A stretch of 64,000 bases of DNA. It comes from WHSW01 sp963729075. GTDB lineage: Bacteria > Actinomycetota > Thermoleophilia > Solirubrobacterales > 70-9. Each line of letters starts with the position of its first letter. Position 1 is the stretch's first letter. Shown in pieces: positions 38,749-46,988 of this stretch. Location: assembly GCA_963729075.1 (NCBI GenBank), contig CAVSMU010000006.1, positions 116,990-180,989 of the forward strand, given 5' to 3'. A model generated the notes under the pieces. The model was not told where the DNA came from and did no database searches. It saw only the letters and a program-made list of their open reading frames with translations. Position numbers and translations under genes: made by a program.

Positions 38749-39507
38749 GTGAACGAGCGAGACGTCCTGAACGAGCGCCAGATGGAGATGGTCGAGACGA
38801 GCGAGACCGACTACTCGGACCTGCGAGCGCTGTTCATCAACTGCACCCTGAAGAGGAGCCCCGAGATCTCCAACACCCAGGGGCTGATGGACATCTCGAT
38901 CGAGATCATGCGCCGGAACGGGGTCGAGGTCGAAAACGTCCGCGCGATCGACCACCGGATCGCCACCGGCGTGTGGCCGGACATGACCGAGCACGGCTGG
39001 GACGTCGACGAGTGGCCGGTTCTGTTCGAGCGGGTGATGGCGGCGGACATCCTCGTGCTCGGGATGCCGATCTGGCTGGGCGAGAAGTCGTCGGTGTGCA
39101 CCCAGATCATCGAGCGCCTCTACGGCAACTCGCACCTGCTCAACGACGCCGGCCAATACGCCTACTACGGCCGCGTCGGGGGCTGTGTGGTGACCGGCAA
39201 CGAGGACGGGATCAAGCACTGCGCGCTGGAGGTGCTCTACGCGCTACAGCATCTCGGCTACACGATTCCGCCGCAGGCCGACGCCGGCTGGATCGGCGAG
39301 GCCGGGCCCGGGCCCTCATACCTCGACGAGGGGTCCGGCGGCCCGCAGAACGACTTCACCAACCGCAACACGACGTTCATGACCTGGAACCTGCTGCACG
39401 TCGCGCGGATGCTCAAGGACAACGGCGGCATCCCGGCCCACGGCAACCAGCGCTCGGAGTGGGAGGCCGGCTGTCGCTTCGACTTCCCGAACCCCGATTA
39501 CCGGTGA
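38749..39507 (+). CDS. NADPH-dependent FMN reductase / flavodoxin-like protein
   Basis: 252 residues: ALFINCTLKRSPEISNTQGLMDISIEIMRRNGVEVENV (phosphate-binding start), AADILVLGMPIWLGEKSSVCTQIIERLYG and GRVGGCVVTGNEDGIKHCALEVLYALQHLGYTIPP. GTG start with AAGGAGGAG immediately upstream, the strongest SD of this operon. The gene is 18 bases after the amidohydrolase. It would supply reduced flavin or reduce a quinone; the link to the neighbours is unclear. Confidence 0.88.
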   Translation: MNERDVLNERQMEMVETSETDYSDLRALFINCTLKRSPEISNTQGLMDISIEIMRRNGVEVENVRAIDHRIATGVWPDMTEHGWDVDEWPVLFERVMAADILVLGMPIWLGEKSSVCTQIIERLYGNSHLLNDAGQYAYYGRVGGCVVTGNEDGIKHCALEVLYALQHLGYTIPPQADAGWIGEAGPGPSYLDEGSGGPQNDFTNRNTTFMTWNLLHVARMLKDNGGIPAHGNQRSEWEAGCRFDFPNPDYR

Positions 39508-39528
39508 GGCCGCGGCCGACCGGGGGCG

Positions 39529-39879
39529 TCAGCAGGTGAGGTGGAGCGCGGCGGCCACCGCCGCGGGGTTCTGCGTCTCGAGCTCGGAGTAGCGGCGCAC
39601 CGCCTCCGCCGTCGGCAGGGCCTCCATCTCGACGCCGCGCCGGGCGAGCGCCTCGGCGACCGACGGGTCGGGTCGCAGGCGCCCGTCGGCCCCGCAGCCG
39701 ACGATCAGGCGCTCGGGGAGCTCACCGGCGACCGGGTCGAGGTCCTCGATCACCAGCGAGTGGCCGTCCCGGCGCCACCAGTCGGGCTCGACGCGGTTCG
39801 GGAGCACGATCACGTCGCGGCGGTGCTCCTCGCCGTCGACGGTGACGCGCCCGAACTCATAGCCGGTGATCCTCGCCAC
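39529..39879 (-). CDS. Mth938/NDUFAF3-like (DUF498) protein
   Basis: 116 residues, MARITGYEFGRVTVDGEEHRRDVIVLPNRVEPDWWRRDGHSLVIEDLDPV, then PERLIVGCGADGRLRPDPSVAEALARRGVEMEALPTAEAVRRYSEL. This is the single-domain MTH938 fold of unknown biochemical role, related to a respiratory complex I assembly factor in mitochondria. GTG 39879 starts the family pattern; a longer frame to 39969 overlaps the divergent permease. Confidence 0.85.
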   Translation of the reverse strand: MARITGYEFGRVTVDGEEHRRDVIVLPNRVEPDWWRRDGHSLVIEDLDPVAGELPERLIVGCGADGRLRPDPSVAEALARRGVEMEALPTAEAVRRYSELETQNPAAVAAALHLTC

Positions 39880-39928
39880 GCGCCGATCGTAGTCGGCCGC
39901 TCGCCAGTCGTTTAGGGTCGTGGCGGGG

Positions 39929-41527
39929 ATGGAGAGCGCCAGCGTCGCAGCGGATCGGCCGGCCGTCACCGAGGAGACCGGCGAGCACGGCCTGAAGAAG
40001 GACGCGATCGGCTTCGTCGACGGGCTGTCGGTCGGCCTCGCCTCGACCGCCCCGGCCTACTCGCTCGCAGCGGTGATCGGCTCGATCGTGGTCGCGGTCG
40101 GGGTAAAGGCGCCGGGCATCCTGCTGCTCTCGTTCGTGCCGATGTTCTTCATCGCCGCGGCCTTCTACTACATGAACCGCGTCGACACGGACTGCGGCAC
40201 GACCTTCTCCTGGGTTACGCGGGCGATGGGCCCGTACGCCGGCTTCCTCGGCGGCTGGGCGATCTGCACCACGGGGATCCTCGTCATCGGCTCGCTCGCC
40301 GACGTCTCGGCGCTGTTCTTCTTCGACCTCTTCGACTTCAACGACCTGCGCAAGTCCGACCTCGCCAACGTCGTCCTCGCGGTCGTGATCATCGTCGTGA
40401 TGACCGCGATCTGCGTGATCGGGACCGAGATCTCTGCCCACCTGCAGCGGGTCCTCACCCTCGGCCAGGTCGCGATCCTGCTCCTGTTCGCGGTCGTCGC
40501 CTTCGTCAAGATCGCCGCCGGCGACGCCCCGGCCGCGTCGATCGATCCCGAGCTCAGCTGGCTCTCGCCGTTCGGGGTCGAGTACTCCGGGTTGCTGACC
40601 GGGGTTCTGCTGGGGGTGTTCATCTACTGGGGCTGGGAGAGCGCCGTCAACCTCTCCGAGGAGAGCAAGGACTCCTCGCGGGCTCCGGGCCTCGCCGGAT
40701 TGGCGAGCACCGTCATCTTGCTGCTCACCTACATCGCGGTCGGGGTTGCCCTGATCGCCTACCTCGGCCTCGACCGGATCGAGGTCTTCGACGACAACGC
40801 CCGGGTGCTGGCGGTCGGCGGCAACGCGGTGCTCGGGGACGAGCTCGGCAAGCTGCTGATCGTCGCCGTGATCATCTCCGGGATCTCCTCGGCGCAGACG
40901 ACGATCCTGCCGGGATCGCGGACCTCGCTCTCGATGGCGGCCGCCGGAGCGCTGCCCCGCGCCTTCGCCCGGATTCACCCCCGCTACCTGACCCCGGCGT
41001 TCGGGACGATCGTCGTCGGCGCGCTGGCGATCCTCTGGTACGTCCCCGGCCGGCTGATCTCCGAGAACTTCCTCTTCGACTCGCTCTCGGCGCTGTCGCT
41101 GCTGATCGCCTTCTACTACGGGCTCACCGGGCTCGCCTGCGCGATCTACTGGCGGCACGAGCTCTTCCGCTCGGCGAAGAACTTCATCTTCATCGGGGTC
41201 GCGCCGCTGATCGGGGCCGGGATGCTCACCTACCTGCTGTTCGAGTCGGCACGCGACCTCTCCGACCCCAAGGCCTCCTACTCGGGAACGGAGCTGTTCG
41301 GCCTCGGGATGCCGCTGGCGATCGCGGTCGTCTTCGCGGGCCTCGGGGTGATCCTGATGATCGGCTGGCGGCTCTTCGGACCGCCGGCGTCGGGCGAGTT
41401 CTTCGCCCGCCGGGCATTTGAGGCGGTGCCGCACGACGTCGCGATGGGCGAGGGCAAGGTGGAGGCGATCGGCGTCTCGGAGGAGGCCGCCGACGCCGGC
41501 GTCACCGACGAACGGCGGGAGCGCTGA
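39929..41527 (+). CDS. APC-family amino-acid/polyamine permease
   Basis: About 532 residues with some 12 membrane helices. Family features: LKKDAIGFVDGLSVGLASTAPAYSLAAVIG, DCGTTFSWVTRAMGPYAGFLGGW, FIYWGWESAVNLSEESKDSSRAPG and ISSAQTTILPGSRTSLSMAAAGALPRAFARIHPRYLTPAFGT. The last two match transporters for amino acids or amines, fitting the adjacent amine/guanidino cassette. ATG 39929 is preferred to GTG 39920. Confidence 0.93.
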   Translation: MESASVAADRPAVTEETGEHGLKKDAIGFVDGLSVGLASTAPAYSLAAVIGSIVVAVGVKAPGILLLSFVPMFFIAAAFYYMNRVDTDCGTTFSWVTRAMGPYAGFLGGWAICTTGILVIGSLADVSALFFFDLFDFNDLRKSDLANVVLAVVIIVVMTAICVIGTEISAHLQRVLTLGQVAILLLFAVVAFVKIAAGDAPAASIDPELSWLSPFGVEYSGLLTGVLLGVFIYWGWESAVNLSEESKDSSRAPGLAGLASTVILLLTYIAVGVALIAYLGLDRIEVFDDNARVLAVGGNAVLGDELGKLLIVAVIISGISSAQTTILPGSRTSLSMAAAGALPRAFARIHPRYLTPAFGTIVVGALAILWYVPGRLISENFLFDSLSALSLLIAFYYGLTGLACAIYWRHELFRSAKNFIFIGVAPLIGAGMLTYLLFESARDLSDPKASYSGTELFGLGMPLAIAVVFAGLGVILMIGWRLFGPPASGEFFARRAFEAVPHDVAMGEGKVEAIGVSEEAADAGVTDERRER

Positions 41528-41528
41528 G

Positions 41529-41946
41529 ATGCCCGGCGCCCTGGTGGTCGGTTACGACGGCTCCGAGTGTGCGAGTCGGCGCTCGAACGGCGCTCGGCTC
41601 GCCGCCGACGGCGACAAGCTGTGATCACGTTCGGCTACGAGCCCGGCAACTACGGCGAGGAGCACGCGCCCATCGCGAGGAGGTGCGCAAGTTCGGCGAG
41701 CGCGCCATGCGCGCCCGGCGCTGGAGCGCGCCCGGGAGGCCGGGGTCGACGCGAGCCTGGCGTTGATCCCGGAGCGTCCCGGTCGATGCGCTGCTCGCGA
41801 TGGCCGAGGAGCACGACGCATGGACGATCGTCGTCGGCACCCACGGGGAGGGGCCGTTCCGCGCCGCGATCGTCGGCTCGGTTCCTCACAAGCTGCTCCA
41901 GGTCTCGGAGCGGCCCGTGCTCGTGGTGCCGGTGCCCGAGCCCTGA
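41529..41946 (+). pseudogene. Universal stress protein (UspA-like), multiply frameshifted
   Basis: The start MPGALVVGYDGSECA is a UspA N-terminus (ATG 41529, one base after the permease stop). The rest survives in all three frames: ESALER, then VITFGYEPGNYGEEHAP, then REEVRKFGERAM, then PALERAREAGVDASLALIPERP-like, then VDALLAMAEEHDAWTIVVGTHGEG ... ERPVLVVPVPEP to the TGA at 41946. At least five indels are needed in 420 bases. The ATP loop (GTHGEGPFRAAIVGSV) is intact. It is either a decayed gene or a patch of poor sequence; both neighbours are intact. Confidence 0.85.
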
Positions 41947-41979
41947 GCGCCCGGCGCCCCCTCAGTAGTCTGAGCCGCC

Positions 41980-43047
41980 GTGAGCGTCGCCTACGACCGC
42001 CTGGCCGAGCTTCCGATCCGGATCTCCGGCTACGAGCTGACCGCGCATGATCGCGAGTTCGGCGAGTTCACGCGACCCTCGACCGTGATCCACATGCACG
42101 GCGAGGGGCAGGAGGGAATCGGCGAGGACGTCGTCTATACGGTGCTGGACCACATCGCCCACCGCGACGCGGGGCCGATTCACGACCTCACGGGCGCGGG
42201 GACGCTCGGGGAAGCGTGCGAGCTGATCGGCGGGCTCGACCTGTTCGAGGGCGCGCCGCCCGACTACGACGCGTCGCGCCACTACCGGCGGTGGGCCTAC
42301 GAGTCGGCGGCGCTCGACCTCGCCCTGCGCCAGGCCGGCCTGGCCCTCTGGGAGGTGGTCCAGCGCGACCCCGCGCCGCTGAACTTCGTCTGCTCGACCC
42401 GGCTCGGGGGCTTCGGCGACGACGGTGAGCGCTCGAGCACCGAACCGATCCGCAAGCGGCTCGAGAAGTACCCAGGGCTCGAGTTCAAGCTCGACCCCGA
42501 GAACGACTGGGACGCGGAGCTGATCGCGGAGATCGCCGAGCTGGCGCCGGTCCGGGTGCTCGACCTGAAGGGCCTTTACGTCGGCACCCCGGTCGACGTC
42601 GAGACGGACCCCGAGCTCTACGCCGCCGTCGCCGCGGCGTTCCCGGACGCCTACATCGAGGACCCCGACCTGAACGACGAGACAACCCCGGTGCTCGAGC
42701 CGTACCACGACCGGGTCACCTGGGACGCCCCATTGCACTCGCTCGCCGACGTGAAGCGGCTGGCGCGGAAGGCGATCAACTCGAAGCCGTCCAGGTTCGG
42801 CTCGCTGCGCGAGCTGCTGGCGATCTACGAGTACTGCGAGCAGGAGGGGATCGCGATCTACGGCGGTGGCCAGGGCGAGCTCCAGTGTGGCCGGGGCCAG
42901 ATCCAGTACCTCGCGTCGCTCTTTCATCCGCGGACCCCGAACGACGTCGCGCCGTCCGGCTACAACGACCCGGCGGTCCCCTCCGGGATGCCGACCAGCC
43001 CGATGGACGCGGTGCCGAGCGAGATCGGGTTCCGCTGGGCCGAGTAG
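41980..43047 (+). CDS. Enolase-superfamily protein (mandelate-racemase/muconate-lactonising fold)
   Basis: 355 residues. The N-terminal capping domain (RISGYELTAHDREFGEFTRPSTVIHMHGEG) is followed by a barrel with LEFKLDPENDWDAELIAEIAELAPVRVLDLKGLY (Lys and Asp/Lys near the metal site), FPDAYIEDPDLND and IAIYGGGQGELQCGRGQIQYLASLFHP. The pattern fits the superfamily, but the usual KXK motif is not obvious, so catalytic class is uncertain. GTG start at 41980. Confidence 0.78.
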   Translation: MSVAYDRLAELPIRISGYELTAHDREFGEFTRPSTVIHMHGEGQEGIGEDVVYTVLDHIAHRDAGPIHDLTGAGTLGEACELIGGLDLFEGAPPDYDASRHYRRWAYESAALDLALRQAGLALWEVVQRDPAPLNFVCSTRLGGFGDDGERSSTEPIRKRLEKYPGLEFKLDPENDWDAELIAEIAELAPVRVLDLKGLYVGTPVDVETDPELYAAVAAAFPDAYIEDPDLNDETTPVLEPYHDRVTWDAPLHSLADVKRLARKAINSKPSRFGSLRELLAIYEYCEQEGIAIYGGGQGELQCGRGQIQYLASLFHPRTPNDVAPSGYNDPAVPSGMPTSPMDAVPSEIGFRWAE

Positions 43048-43059
43048 TAGTTTCGACGC

Positions 43060-43593
43060 ATGGCGAAGAAGAGATCGTTCGCCGCGGCCCTCAACGAACA
43101 GATCGCGAACGAGTTCGCGGCATCGATGCAGTACATCGGAACCGCCGTCTACTACGACGCCGAGACCCTGCCCCGGCTCGCGGCCTTCTTCTACCGCCAG
43201 GCCGCCGAGGAGCGCGAGCACGCGATGATGATGGTGCAGTACCTGCTCGACGTCGACGAGGAGGTCCGCATCCCGGACATCGAGTCGAAGCAGACGAAGT
43301 TCGACGACGGCGTCGCGCCCGTGAAGGTGGCGCTCGAGCAGGAGGAGCGCGTCGGCGAGGAGATCTACAGGTTGTTCGAGCTCGCGCGCGAGACCAAGGA
43401 CTATCGCGCCGAGCAGTTCATCCAGTGGTTCGTCAAGGAGCAGGTCGAGGAGGTCGCCCTGATGCAGGACCTGCTCCAGGTGGTCGAGCGCTCCAAGGAC
43501 AACCTGCTGATCGCCGAGGACTTCATCGCCCGCGAAGCGCTCGGCGAGGACGGGGCGGACGACCCCACAGCGCCGCCTCCGGCAGGCGGCTGA
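43060..43593 (+). CDS. Ferritin
   Basis: 177 residues of four-helix-bundle ferritin: FAAALNEQIANEFAASMQYIGTAVYYDAETLPRLAAFFYRQAAEEREHAMMMVQYL carries the ferroxidase ligands (Glu in NEQIANEF, EXXH in EREHAMM), then ALEQEERVGEEIYRLFELARETKDYRAEQFIQWFVKEQVEEVALMQDLL. It stores iron and limits Fenton chemistry. It has no heme-binding Met typical of bacterioferritin at the usual place, so ordinary FtnA-type is likelier. The C-terminal Gly/Pro tail is extra. Confidence 0.94.
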   Translation: MAKKRSFAAALNEQIANEFAASMQYIGTAVYYDAETLPRLAAFFYRQAAEEREHAMMMVQYLLDVDEEVRIPDIESKQTKFDDGVAPVKVALEQEERVGEEIYRLFELARETKDYRAEQFIQWFVKEQVEEVALMQDLLQVVERSKDNLLIAEDFIAREALGEDGADDPTAPPPAGG

Positions 43594-43710
43594 GGACGCC
43601 GCGGGGCCCGGCCCACGCCGGGTTTTCAGGCGCGCTTGCCGCCTCGGCGCGGGCGCGGCAGAATTCGCGCACGATGCGCTCGAGCATCCGCATCGTCGTC
43701 GAAGGCTCGC

Positions 43711-45453
43711 ATGAGAAGTCTTAGGCAGGCGCTGTTCGCGCTCGGCGCGGTCGGGTTCGTGGCCGGAGCGGTGCCGCTGGCGCTCGCGCTCGCAGAGCCG
43801 GAGGGTCACCAGCGAACGCTGATCGCGGTCTTCGGCCCACTGACCGGCTGGGCGTTCATCGGCACGGGCATCTTCGCGTGGCTGCGGCGACCGGAGAACC
43901 GGGTCGGCGGACTGATGGTCGCGGTCGGCTTCGCGGCGTGCCTCGGCGCGCTCCGGGTCTCGACCGAGCCCTGGGTCTTCATCACCGGACTGCTGTTCAT
44001 CGCCCTCCCCTACGCGGTCCTCTACCACCTCCTGGTCGCCTTCCCGACCGGAACCGTCGCCAGCCGCGCCGAGCGCCTCCTCGTCGGGGTGGGCTACCTG
44101 AGCGCGATCGTCGTCCATCCGGTCCAGGTCCTCTTCCAGGACACCGGCCTGCAGGGGCTGCCCTCCAACCCGCTGCTGATCGCCTCCGAGCCCGACCTCG
44201 TCTCGACCCTGAGCCGCTCTCGCTTCTGGCTCGGCCTGGCCCTGCTCGCAGCGCTCGCCGTGATCCTCGCCCGCCGCTGGCACGCCGCGCGGGGCACGCA
44301 GCGCAGCGCGCTCGCTGCGGTGCTCGTCAGCGGCGGCCTGGTGATGGGGCTGCTCGGCGCGTGGTACGTCGCCGTGCTTGCCGGCGCCGACGCCGATCTG
44401 CAGGAGGCGCTGGAGGAGGCGCGAGTCGTGGTCCTGGCCACGGTCCCGTTCGCCTTCCTGGCCGGGCTGCTGCGCAGCCGCGTCGCCGGCGCATCGGCGG
44501 TGAGCGAGCTGGTCGCGCGACTCGGCGAGTCGGGCGGGAGTCGGGGCGGCCTCCGCGACGCGCTCGCCGACGCCCTCGCGGACCCGTCGCTGCAGCTCGC
44601 CTACTGGCTCCCCGAGAGCGGCGAGTACGTCGACGCCGACGGCCGGCCCTTCGACCTGCCGTCCGCGGCGGCCGGGCGGATCTGCACCCCGGTGGAGTCG
44701 AACGGAAGCCGCGTGGCCGTGATCGTGCACGACGGATCGCTGGAGACCGAGCGGGAGCTCGTACAGGCGGCAGGCGCGGCGGCATCGCTGCGGCTCGAGA
44801 ACGAACGCCTCGACGCCGAGCTGCGGGCGAGGGTCGAGGAGCTGCGCGCATCCCGCACGCGCATCGTCGAGTCCAGCGATGCGGCCCGCCGACGCATCGA
44901 GCGCGATCTGCACGACGGGGCGCAGCAGCGCCTGGTCTCGCTCGCCCTCAGCCTGCGGACGCTCCGCCCGCGGCTCGAGCGCGACCCGGAGGCGCTGCGC
45001 GAGCTCGACGACGCTCGCGACCAGCTCGACCAGGGGCTTGGGGAGCTGCGGGAGCTCGCCCGGGGGATCCATCCGTCGGTGCTCTCGGATCGCGGCCTCG
45101 AGGCGGCGCTCGAAGGGCTCGCGCAGCGCGCCCCGCTTCCGGTCGAGCTCACGGCCTGCCCCCGGGGTCGCCTGCCCGATCAGGTGGAGTCCGCCGCCTA
45201 CTTCGTGGTCGCCGAGGCGCTCACCAACGTGGCCAAGTACGCGCGAGCCTCCCGCGCTCGGGTGAACGTGACCCACGAGAACGGGGGCGTGCTCGTGGAG
45301 ATCGCCGACGACGGGGTGGGCGGCGCCGACCCGAGCAGGGGAACCGGCCTGCGCGGCCTGCGCGACCGGCTCGCCGCGGTCGACGGCGCGCTCGAAATCG
45401 ACTCGCGCCGGGATCGCGGGACCATCGTCAGGGCGACGATCCCGAGCCGGTAG
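43711..45453 (+). CDS. Membrane sensor histidine kinase (NarL-pathway HisKA_3 type)
   Basis: 580 residues. Residues 1-265 have about six or seven membrane helices. A cytoplasmic linker with coiled coil precedes HisKA_3 (ARRRIERDLHDGAQQRLVSLALSLRTLRPRLE, phospho-His in ERDLHDG) and a HATPase_c domain (AAYFVVAEALTNVAKYARAS N-box, IADDGVGGADPSRGTGLRGLRDRL G-boxes). ATG 43711 follows AAGG by five bases. No response regulator is adjacent, so the partner is elsewhere. Confidence 0.92.
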   Translation: MRSLRQALFALGAVGFVAGAVPLALALAEPEGHQRTLIAVFGPLTGWAFIGTGIFAWLRRPENRVGGLMVAVGFAACLGALRVSTEPWVFITGLLFIALPYAVLYHLLVAFPTGTVASRAERLLVGVGYLSAIVVHPVQVLFQDTGLQGLPSNPLLIASEPDLVSTLSRSRFWLGLALLAALAVILARRWHAARGTQRSALAAVLVSGGLVMGLLGAWYVAVLAGADADLQEALEEARVVVLATVPFAFLAGLLRSRVAGASAVSELVARLGESGGSRGGLRDALADALADPSLQLAYWLPESGEYVDADGRPFDLPSAAAGRICTPVESNGSRVAVIVHDGSLETERELVQAAGAAASLRLENERLDAELRARVEELRASRTRIVESSDAARRRIERDLHDGAQQRLVSLALSLRTLRPRLERDPEALRELDDARDQLDQGLGELRELARGIHPSVLSDRGLEAALEGLAQRAPLPVELTACPRGRLPDQVESAAYFVVAEALTNVAKYARASRARVNVTHENGGVLVEIADDGVGGADPSRGTGLRGLRDRLAAVDGALEIDSRRDRGTIVRATIPSR

Positions 45454-45474
45454 TAACGGCGCCGGTGCTGCGAT

Positions 45475-45948
45475 TCAGGCTTCGGCCAGCCGCTCGTCGA
45501 TACGGTCGAAGAAGCCCGACCACCCCTGCGCCGCGCGCCCGTACCCCTCGGCGGACAGGCCGCCGCCGCGCTGCTCGAACCGCATCTCCGTCCTGTCGTC
45601 CCCCAGGTCAGTGAGGACGACGATCACCAGCTCGTAGGCCTCCTCGTCGGGCCGGTCCGTGACCGTGAACACGAGCCGCTCGGGCTCCGCCACCTCCCGG
45701 TACTCGCCCGTCCACCGGATCTCGCGCCGGCCGGGGCCGGCGAACATCGTCAGCCGCCAGGCGCCGCCCTCGCGGACGTCCATCGAGACGGAGGACAGCG
45801 GCACCTCGGCGTCGGCGCCGCCGTACCAGTCCGCGAAGCGCTCCGGCTCGGTCCACTCGCGCCACACCCGCTCACGCGGGGCGTCGAAGACGCGGGTGAT
45901 CGTGATCCCGTCCTCCCCGGTCGTCACGCGGCCGGCGGGCTCAGCCAT
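45475..45948 (-). CDS. SRPBCC (AHSA1-like) domain protein
   Basis: 157 residues, ITITRVFDAPRERVWREWTEPERFADWYGGADAEVPLSSVSMDVREGGAWRLTM, then FEQRGGGLSAEGYGRAAQGWSGFFDRIDERL, the AHSA1/START-like ligand cup. It overlaps the ArsR-type regulator gene (stop 45941), the usual pair in which the regulator controls the SRPBCC protein. Ligand unknown. Confidence 0.93.
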   Translation of the reverse strand: MAEPAGRVTTGEDGITITRVFDAPRERVWREWTEPERFADWYGGADAEVPLSSVSMDVREGGAWRLTMFAGPGRREIRWTGEYREVAEPERLVFTVTDRPDEEAYELVIVVLTDLGDDRTEMRFEQRGGGLSAEGYGRAAQGWSGFFDRIDERLAEA

Positions 45949-46279
45949 TGTCGGACCCCTTCTCGGTCGCTCGCAGGCGCTGCTCGAGGCGGTCGAAGCC
46001 GCCCTCCCAGAACCGACGGTACTCCTCGAGCCAGGCGGCGGCGTCCCCGAGCGGGGCGCCCTGCAGCCGCGACGGCCGCAGCTGGGCCGTCCGGCCGCGC
46101 GTGATCAGCCCGGCGCGCTCGAGCACCTTGAGGTGCTTGGAGACGGCCTGAACGCTGATCGGAAACGGCTCGGCGAGCTCGCTCACCGTCGCGTCTCCCT
46201 CGGCCAGCCGCCCGAGGATCGCGCGCCGCGTAGGGTCCGCGAGGGCGGCGAACGTGCTGCTGAGCTGATCGACGGCCAT
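45941..46279 (-). CDS. ArsR-family transcriptional regulator
   Basis: 112 residues: winged helix with LADPTRRAILGRLAEGDATVSELAEPFPISVQAVSKHLKVLERAGLITRGRTAQLRPSRLQ. No metal-binding cysteines are present, so it belongs to the metal-free class found with SRPBCC genes. A short imperfect repeat (AACCGATGGGGT) lies in the AT-rich gap 46280-46384 just upstream and may be its operator (inference). Confidence 0.93.
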   Translation of the reverse strand: MAVDQLSSTFAALADPTRRAILGRLAEGDATVSELAEPFPISVQAVSKHLKVLERAGLITRGRTAQLRPSRLQGAPLGDAAAWLEEYRRFWEGGFDRLEQRLRATEKGSDNG

Positions 46280-46384
46280 GCCTTATTTACCCCATCGGTT
46301 TATCAACGAGTTGGTTGTGTATTGTAGGCCGGAGTCGGATGCCGCCGCGCCGGCGGCGGTAGGACAACCTGAGAGGAGGACGGG

Positions 46385-46963
46385 ATGGGACGCATCGTGG
46401 TAACGGAGTTCATCTCGCTCGACGGCGTCATCGAGGACCCGGGCGGGGCGGAGGATTACGAGCACAGTGGATGGTCGTTCGAGTTCGAGCGCGGGGAGGA
46501 CGGAAACAAGTTCAAGCTCGACGAGACGCTCGACAGCGAGGCGCTGCTGCTGGGCCGCGTGACCTTCGAGGGCTTCGCCGACGCCTGGCCATCTCGGGAA
46601 GGCGAGTTCGCGGACAAGTTCAACAACATGCCCAAGTACGTCGTCTCCTCCACCATCGACGGCTCACAGTGGAACAACTCGACGGTCCTCGAGGGCGACG
46701 TCGCGGACGCGGTCTCGAAGCTGAAGCAGGACCAGGAGGGGAACATCGTCGTCCACGGGAGCGCGCAGCTGGTGCAGACCCTGCTCGAGCAGGGGCTCGT
46801 CGACGAGCTGCGGCTGATGGTCTTTCCGGTGGTGCTCGGAAGCGGCAAGCGCCTGTTCGGCGACACCGGCACGAAGCGACCTCTGCGGCTCGTGGACTCC
46901 AGGACGGTCGGTGAGGGCGTCGGCATCCTCGTCTACCAGCCGGTGAGCGCGTCCGGGGAGTGA
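46385..46963 (+). CDS. Dihydrofolate-reductase-like (RibD C-terminal domain) protein
   Basis: 192 residues, MGRIVVTEFISLDGVIEDPGGAEDYEHSGWSFEFERGEDGNKFK, LLLGRVTFEGFADAWP, NMPKYVVSSTIDGSQWNNSTVL, HGSAQLVQTLLEQGLVDELRLMVFPVVLGSGKRLFGD. This is the YwjB/YyaP-type dihydrofolate reductase fold of uncertain substrate. AGAGGAGGA precedes the ATG by six bases. Divergent from the ArsR-SRPBCC pair, it often accompanies that module. Confidence 0.93.
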   Translation: MGRIVVTEFISLDGVIEDPGGAEDYEHSGWSFEFERGEDGNKFKLDETLDSEALLLGRVTFEGFADAWPSREGEFADKFNNMPKYVVSSTIDGSQWNNSTVLEGDVADAVSKLKQDQEGNIVVHGSAQLVQTLLEQGLVDELRLMVFPVVLGSGKRLFGDTGTKRPLRLVDSRTVGEGVGILVYQPVSASGE

Positions 46964-46988
46964 TTGCGGCGGCCACGCGTCCTGGCGA

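Noticed and set aside
41962..45276. Very long minus-strand open frame (1104 codons) opposite the enolase, ferritin and kinase genes
   Set aside because: It is antisense to three recognisable genes; composition is Arg/Gln/Gly-rich as expected of an antiframe.
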